DNA from: an uncultured bacterium
GTDB taxonomy: Bacteria; Bacteroidota; Bacteroidia; Chitinophagales; Chitinophagaceae
Reading direction: 5' to 3'
Assembly (NCBI GenBank): GCA_903957405.1
Contig: CAJBPC010000486.1
Span: 1 to 5,199, forward strand
Length of the DNA stretch: 5,199 nucleotides
Below are positions 1 through 5,199 of this stretch, piece by piece; within the stretch, counting starts at the first letter, position 1, and the number at the start of each line of letters is the position of its first letter. The notes beneath the pieces are model-generated. The model was not told where the DNA came from, made no database searches, and saw nothing but the letters and a program-made list of their open reading frames with translations. Both the position numbers and the translations under genes were made by a program.

Positions 1-1
1 A

Positions 2-43
2 CATCCTGATGCCTACAAGAAGCATTATGATGCAAGCGGATGA
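2..43 (+). CDS. Possible 3' end of an upstream gene (13 codons)
   Basis: In the second forward frame the window opens with codons for HPDAYKKHYDASG followed by TGA at 41-43. The composition (hydrophilic, with Tyr, Lys and Asp) looks like an ordinary protein C-terminus. The forward frame starting at base 1 has a stop at 7-9. The third forward frame stays open to about 170, but it runs through the 65-bp repeat and gives an unconvincing protein. The piece is too short to assign any family. An upstream gene ending here would leave about 250 bases of non-coding DNA before maeB. This is a weak inference; the segment may be non-coding. Confidence 0.2.
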   Translation, partial: HPDAYKKHYDASG

Positions 44-81
44 CATTATACTTTCGGATCTCCGCAAAAAAGCAATCTTTA

Positions 82-240
82 CGTGTCGCATCGACCCATC
101 GACATCGATGCTGCGAATCATGCCTCAGTTGCGAGGTTGCTTGAACGGTGTCAGGTTGACCCATCGATAACAATATGGCGAATCAAGCCTCTGTTGCGAC
201 ATTGCTTGAACCGTTTCTCATCGACACATCGATATCGACA
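82..240. repeat. Imperfect 65-bp tandem repeat upstream of maeB
   Basis: The segments 93-157 and 158-222 align without gaps and match at about 48 of 65 positions by my count. The best blocks are GACCCATCGA at the start and GCGAATCA-GCCTC-GTTGCGA...TTGCTTGAAC in the middle. A third copy of the beginning starts at 223 (GACACATCGATATCGA), again exactly 65 bases on. The bases before the first unit (82-92, CGTGTCGCATC) match those before the third (212-222, CGTTTCTCATC) at 9 of 11 positions, so the periodicity extends slightly left. Each copy carries an ATCGAT palindrome (104-109, 163-168, 228-233). No reading frame explains it, and it ends just before the maeB promoter. Possible roles are regulator binding sites, a dispersed intergenic repeat family, or a decayed duplication. 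Confidence 0.75.
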
Positions 241-246
241 CCCGTG

Positions 247-278
247 TTGACACAGTGGTTCTTTATGTTTTAATTTTG
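247..278 (+). promoter_or_regulatory. Bacteroidota-type promoter of maeB
   Basis: TAATTTTG at 271-278 fits the Bacteroidota -7 consensus TAnnTTTG at all six fixed positions. TTGACA at 247-252 supplies the upstream TTG element, with 21 bases between TTG and the -7 box, inside the spacing range known for flavobacterial promoters. Transcription would start around 282-286, giving a leader of only about 12-16 bases before the ATG at 298. The -33 element sits inside a small inverted repeat (GTGT-TG-ACAC, 244-253) directly after the 65-bp repeat, so a regulator bound there could affect this promoter. The motif match is direct; activity is inferred. Confidence 0.7.
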
Positions 279-297
279 ACCCCTTAAACTGCACTGC

Positions 298-2574
<2,277 letters not shown>

Positions 2575-2581
2575 ATATGAA

Positions 2582-2635
2582 TCATCCCGGAAAAAACTCC
2601 AGTGAGCGCCACCCATCGCCCGGGATGACCCGGGC
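2582..2635 (+). other. Two overlapping, mutually exclusive hairpins after maeB
   Basis: GCCCGGG (2618-2624), loop ATGA, and CCCGGGC (2629-2635) make a perfect 7-bp all-GC stem. TCATCCCGG (2582-2590) is also a perfect complement of CCGGGATGA (2620-2628), which overlaps the first stem, so only one can form at a time. No T-run follows either, so neither is a classical intrinsic terminator. They begin 8 bases after the maeB stop and could slow or partly terminate transcription, or protect the 3' end of the mRNA. The pairing is read directly; the function is unknown. Confidence 0.45.
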
Positions 2636-2640
2636 ATCGA

Positions 2641-2656
2641 ATGGATGCATGGATGC
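2641..2656. repeat. 8-bp perfect tandem duplication
   Basis: ATGGATGC occurs twice back to back (2641-2648 and 2649-2656) in the gap after maeB. It is non-coding as far as I can tell. It may be a replication-slippage product and could vary in copy number between strains. Confidence 0.5.
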
Positions 2657-2667
2657 GAAATGAATAC

Positions 2668-2712
2668 AAGGGTGTCGCGGTATGCCGTGATCCGGAATAT
2701 CCCGACACCCTT
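2668..2712 (+). other. 10-bp inverted repeat just upstream of the kinase-like gene
   Basis: AAGGGTGTCG (2668-2677) pairs perfectly with CGACACCCTT (2703-2712) across a 25-base loop; inside the loop CGG-TATG-CCG (2678-2687) could form a small secondary stem. The right arm ends 19 bases before the ATG at 2732. There is no T-run, so a standard terminator is unlikely. It could be an operator for a dimeric regulator or an mRNA structure affecting translation or read-through from maeB. The octamer ATATCCCG recurs at 2697, 2721 and 2750 around it. Confidence 0.45.
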
Positions 2713-2731
2713 ATTCCGAAATATCCCGTGA

Positions 2732-3778
2732 ATGGAAAATCAGGAAAAGATATCCCGAAAAAAACAGCAGTTCCCCGTCAGCCGGGAATTCGGGAAATAC
2801 CTCGCCCGGCATGGTCGATCGATCGCCCTGCCCGTGTCATATGGGATGTTGAGGGACTATGCCGATGCCATCAGCCTGTACGATAAAAACGGGGTTGACA
2901 CCCTATGGGAGACCGTCTTCTACCACCCGTCCCTGGCAGAGGAGATCCATCAGGGACTGAAACGCACCTACTCCTTCCTCAAGGCCAGCGGCTACACGGA
3001 GGCGGAGGAACATCTGCACATAGAGCGCATCGACTACTGCACCTTCGGCAACTCAAAGCCTTTCCGCATCAAGATCGTCAACAACTACAACGAGGTACAC
3101 GACTACTTTTACTTCAAGATCGCCGATGCGTCCAGGATCTGGGGACTTGAACTGGAGCATCTGCTATCCCCATACCGGATCAACTACCTCGTCGAAGGAC
3201 AGACGCTGATCGAAGAACACATTGCCGGTGTGCCCGGGGATGTCTTCGCAGCACATTACATGAACCGACCGGAATTCAACCCGAGACGCATCGCCAAAGA
3301 ATTCGTGAAATTCAACGAACGCTGCTTCATGCGATTGCTGGGTGACATGCGCAGCTACAACTTCGTATTCGACATCACCCAGGATTTCGATGACATACAG
3401 TTCCGCATCCGAGCGATCGACTTCGACCAGCAGTCATATGAAGGCAGAAAGAACATCTACCTTCCCCAGTTCTTCAAGGAGAACAGATCGTTTGTGGAAG
3501 AGGTCATGGCGCGGCTCCACCCGGATGTCATCACGCAGTACCAGATGGAAGAAAGGTCGCTGTTCACAAGGCGGTTGCGTGCTGAATATCATCGGCTGAG
3601 CGACCTGCAACGGACCCTCAATAAAGAGGCCCTCTCTACGACCGAGAAGATCCACTTGCTCCGGGAAGAACTCGCGGTACACCACAAACATGATGGATTC
3701 CTCAAATGCTCCACCATGCCGCAGATCCTGCACATGCACATCAAAGCACTCGTGCGGGCGGCACTCAGGAGCGCATGA
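2732..3778 (+). CDS. Uncharacterised protein with protein-kinase-like fold motifs
   Basis: I cannot name a family for this 348-residue protein. It has no signal peptide or membrane segment, so it is probably cytoplasmic. The central part carries, in order, what look like kinase-fold landmarks. They are a beta-strand lysine (YFYFKIAD, Lys129), an acidic helix (GLELEHLL, Glu140/Glu142), and a hinge-like stretch (LIEEHIAGVPGD, 159-170). They continue with a catalytic-loop match LLGDMRSYNFVFD, Asp205 and Asn210 in the D-x4-N spacing of aminoglycoside phosphotransferases, and a metal-binding-like AIDFD (Asp230/Asp232). The usual His before the catalytic Asp is absent (LGD), and the loop-to-IDFD distance of 25 residues is longer than the roughly 18 usual. 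Residues 1-100 and the charged helical tail (about 265-320) are unassigned. An in-frame TGA lies directly before the ATG, so no upstream start is possible. No Shine-Dalgarno or -7 promoter motif is visible, suggesting read-through from maeB. The reading frame is very likely real; the kinase assignment is inference. Confidence 0.88.
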   Translation: MENQEKISRKKQQFPVSREFGKYLARHGRSIALPVSYGMLRDYADAISLYDKNGVDTLWETVFYHPSLAEEIHQGLKRTYSFLKASGYTEAEEHLHIERIDYCTFGNSKPFRIKIVNNYNEVHDYFYFKIADASRIWGLELEHLLSPYRINYLVEGQTLIEEHIAGVPGDVFAAHYMNRPEFNPRRIAKEFVKFNERCFMRLLGDMRSYNFVFDITQDFDDIQFRIRAIDFDQQSYEGRKNIYLPQFFKENRSFVEEVMARLHPDVITQYQMEERSLFTRRLRAEYHRLSDLQRTLNKEALSTTEKIHLLREELAVHHKHDGFLKCSTMPQILHMHIKALVRAALRSA

Positions 3779-3789
3779 TGCTTTTTGTG

Positions 3790-3797
3790 TATTTTTG
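3790..3797 (+). promoter_or_regulatory. Bacteroidota -7 promoter element for mlaE
   Basis: TATTTTTG fits TAnnTTTG at all fixed positions. It lies 11 bases past the stop of the upstream gene and 20 bases before the ATG at 3818, almost the same distance as the maeB -7 element from its start (19 bases). No TTG occurs at the expected upstream spacing, so the -33 half is missing or weak. Confidence 0.45.
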
Positions 3798-3817
3798 AAG
3801 CAAATCCCAACGGAGCA

Positions 3818-4555
3818 ATGCTATTCTTCAACCATTTCGGCGCTTTCATCCTCATGATCAAGGGCATGTTCTCCAAACCCGAGAACTACAGGATGTACTG
3901 GAAGGAACTCATGCACCAGTGTACCGAACTCGGCATCGGATCACTCGGCATCGTGGCCATCATCTCCGTATTCATCGGTGCCGTATCGACGGTGCAGACC
4001 GCTTACCAGCTCGTAAGCCCGCTTGTTCCGATCTCCACCATCGCGCAGATCGTGCGGGACACCGTGATCCTGGAGTTCGCACCCACCCTCACTTGCATCG
4101 TACTGGCAGGTGTCGCCGGCAGCAAGATCGCCAGTGAGCTCGGGAACATGCGCGTCAGCGAACAGATCGATGCACTCGAGATCATGGGCATCAATACCAA
4201 GGCCTATCTCATCATGCCGAAAATACTCGCCTGCCTCATCATGATACCTTTGCTCGTGGTCATATCCATGACCCTTGGCATATGGGGCGGACGATTCGCC
4301 GGTCAGGCAACCGGAATCATGTCGTATGAAGTGTTCGACCGCGGATTGCTCTCAGACTTCATCCCCTTCAATGTCGGCTTCGCCCTCACAAAAGCCTATA
4401 CCTTCGCATTCATCATTTCCGCCATACCGGCATACTACGGATACCATGTGAAAGGAGGCGCCCTGGAGATCGGGCAGTCGAGTACGCGGGCAGTCGTCAC
4501 CAGCTGCGTCACCATCCTGCTCGCGGATTATCTGCTGGCGGCATTGCTGTTGTGA
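3818..4555 (+). CDS. mlaE: MlaE-family phospholipid ABC transporter permease
   Basis: This is the inner-membrane permease of an Mla-type (MCE) ABC transporter, which moves phospholipids between inner and outer membranes in Gram-negative bacteria. The 245 residues are close to the usual MlaE length. Hydrophobic segments lie at roughly 41-63, 82-100, 135-157, 185-205 and 225-245. The family hallmark is clear at 97-124: AGVAGSKIASELGNMR, then SEQIDALEIMGIN, which forms the cytoplasmic coupling region contacting the ATPase. I chose the ATG at 3818. A TTG at 3785 in the same frame would add 11 polar residues, but it lies upstream of the likely transcription start and the -7 element at 3790-3797. 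GGAG at 3812-3815 is too close to the ATG to be a good ribosome site. The ATPase gene follows after 88 bases. The name follows the E. coli system; the transported lipid and its direction are inferred from the family. Confidence 0.93.
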   Translation: MLFFNHFGAFILMIKGMFSKPENYRMYWKELMHQCTELGIGSLGIVAIISVFIGAVSTVQTAYQLVSPLVPISTIAQIVRDTVILEFAPTLTCIVLAGVAGSKIASELGNMRVSEQIDALEIMGINTKAYLIMPKILACLIMIPLLVVISMTLGIWGGRFAGQATGIMSYEVFDRGLLSDFIPFNVGFALTKAYTFAFIISAIPAYYGYHVKGGALEIGQSSTRAVVTSCVTILLADYLLAALLL

Positions 4556-4624
4556 ATGGCAACGAATAGGAACATTTCACAAGTCAAGGGCAGCCCATGA
4601 TGCCCACCCATACAAATTATGATC

Positions 4625-4633
4625 ACCCCTTAA
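4625..4633 (+). promoter_or_regulatory. ACCCCTTAA leader motif shared with maeB
   Basis: ACCCCTTAA lies exactly 10 bases before the mlaF ATG, and the same nine bases (279-287) lie exactly 10 bases before the maeB ATG. In maeB this overlaps the predicted transcription start. It resembles the 16S 3' end rather than its complement, so it is not a Shine-Dalgarno sequence. Upstream of mlaF only a poor -7 match (AAATTATG, 4614-4621) is present. It may be chance or a shared initiation signal. Confidence 0.3.
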
Positions 4634-4643
4634 CCCGAATCTA

Positions 4644-5199
4644 ATGATCGAGATAAAGCATGTGAAAAAAGGCTTCGGCGAAAAGATGGTCATCAATGAC
4701 GTGTCGGCCGTCATGGAGACCGGTAAATGCAACCTGATCATAGGGGCGAGCGGGAGCGGAAAGACCGTCATGATGAAATGCATCGTGGGGCTTTTAGAGC
4801 CCGATTCAGGCGACATCATCTACGACGAACAGAACTTCACGGCGATGAGCGTCCGCGAAAAAAAAGCCATGCGCCAGCAGATCGGAATGCTGTTCCAGGG
4901 TTCCGCCCTGTTCGACAGCATGACCGTGGAACAAAATATCATGTTTCCACTCGATATGTTCAGCAGCATGACGAAAGCCGAGAAACAAAAACGGGTGGAT
5001 GAAGTGCTCGACAGGGTGCATTTGAAAGATGCACACAAGAAATTCCCCGCAGAAGTCAGCGGCGGCATGAAAAAAAGAGTGGGCATCGCGCGCGCCATCG
5101 TGCTGAACCCGAAATACCTTTTCTGCGATGAACCGAACTCCGGCCTGGACCCACAGACATCCCTCGTGATCGACAGACTCATCAAAGAGATCACCATGG
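4644..5199 (+). CDS. mlaF: MlaF-family ABC transporter ATP-binding protein, 3' end beyond the window
   Basis: This is the cytoplasmic ATPase expected to drive the MlaE permease encoded just upstream. The frame is open from the ATG at 4644 to the window edge, giving 185 residues of a usual 240-260. Visible motifs in order are Walker A GASGSGKT (34-41), the Q-loop LFQG with Gln85, the ABC signature VSGGMKKRVGIARAI (138-152), and Walker B plus D-loop YLFCDEPNSGLDP (158-170) with catalytic Glu163. Met in place of Gln in SGGM is characteristic of the MlaF/Mkl group of importers and supports pairing with MlaE. The H-loop histidine lies past the edge. An in-frame TGA at 4620-4622 and no other intervening start make 4644 the best start; no Shine-Dalgarno is visible. 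The 88-base gap from mlaE has no strong promoter, so co-transcription is likely. An MCE-domain gene would be expected downstream. Confidence 0.95.
   Translation, partial: MIEIKHVKKGFGEKMVINDVSAVMETGKCNLIIGASGSGKTVMMKCIVGLLEPDSGDIIYDEQNFTAMSVREKKAMRQQIGMLFQGSALFDSMTVEQNIMFPLDMFSSMTKAEKQKRVDEVLDRVHLKDAHKKFPAEVSGGMKKRVGIARAIVLNPKYLFCDEPNSGLDPQTSLVIDRLIKEITM

Noticed and set aside
1..164. Open reverse-strand frame from an ATG at 164 to the window start
   Set aside because: It runs through the 65-bp repeat, its composition (many His, Arg, Cys and Gln) is unlike a normal protein, and no family motif is visible.
9..170. Forward frame starting at the ATG at 9
   Set aside because: About 53 codons that also cross the repeat, with no recognisable motif and no conserved-looking segment. 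Kept only as non-coding.
82..240. CRISPR array
   Set aside because: The repeats are directly adjacent with no unique spacers, only about two and a half units, and no cas gene is present.
2641..2886. 81-codon forward frame overlapping the start of the kinase-like gene
   Set aside because: It is in a different frame from the 348-codon gene, is rich in Pro and Arg, and has no family signal. There is no sign of a frameshift joining the two.
3785..3817. TTG-initiated 11-residue extension of MlaE
   Set aside because: The TTG lies upstream of the likely transcription start set by TATTTTTG, and the added residues do not look like an MlaE N-terminus.
4588..4605. GGGCA/TGCCC inverted repeat as a terminator between mlaE and mlaF
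   Set aside because: Only 5 bp with an 8-base loop and no T-run, too weak to support a terminator between two genes expected to be co-transcribed.

Overview
This is 5.2 kb of bacterial chromosome that I read as Bacteroidota. Four things support this. The -7 promoter motif TAnnTTTG, typical of that phylum, occurs at matching distances in front of two start codons. Convincing Shine-Dalgarno sequences are missing before all four genes. The MlaE and MlaF proteins look like Bacteroidota members of their families. Finally, the permease-then-ATPase gene order fits the phylum. Base composition is moderately GC-rich for the phylum. I cannot place it to genus from this window.

Layout, all genes on the + strand. 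Bases 1-297 are essentially non-coding. They may hold the last 13 codons of an upstream gene, followed by an imperfect 65-bp tandem repeat and a good promoter. Bases 298-2574 encode a full-length MaeB-type malic enzyme fused to a phosphotransacetylase-like domain. Bases 2575-2731 are a gap without a recognisable promoter but with several inverted repeats. Bases 2732-3778 encode a 348-residue protein of no family I can name; by eye it has the ordered catalytic motifs of the protein-kinase-like/aminoglycoside-phosphotransferase fold. Bases 3818-4555 encode an MlaE-type permease with its own -7 motif. Bases 4644-5199 are the 5' part of an MlaF-type ATPase that runs off the window; an MCE-domain (MlaD-like) gene would be expected next.

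The two ends of the window do unrelated jobs. MaeB links the TCA cycle to pyruvate and NADPH supply. MlaE/MlaF form the inner-membrane core of a phospholipid transporter serving the outer membrane. The kinase-like gene lies between them, has no visible promoter of its own and ends just before the mlaE promoter, so it could be read from maeB. The most interesting items are this uncharacterised kinase-like gene, the 65-bp repeat upstream of maeB, and a short motif shared at identical spacing before maeB and mlaF. No RNA gene, mobile element or CRISPR array was seen.
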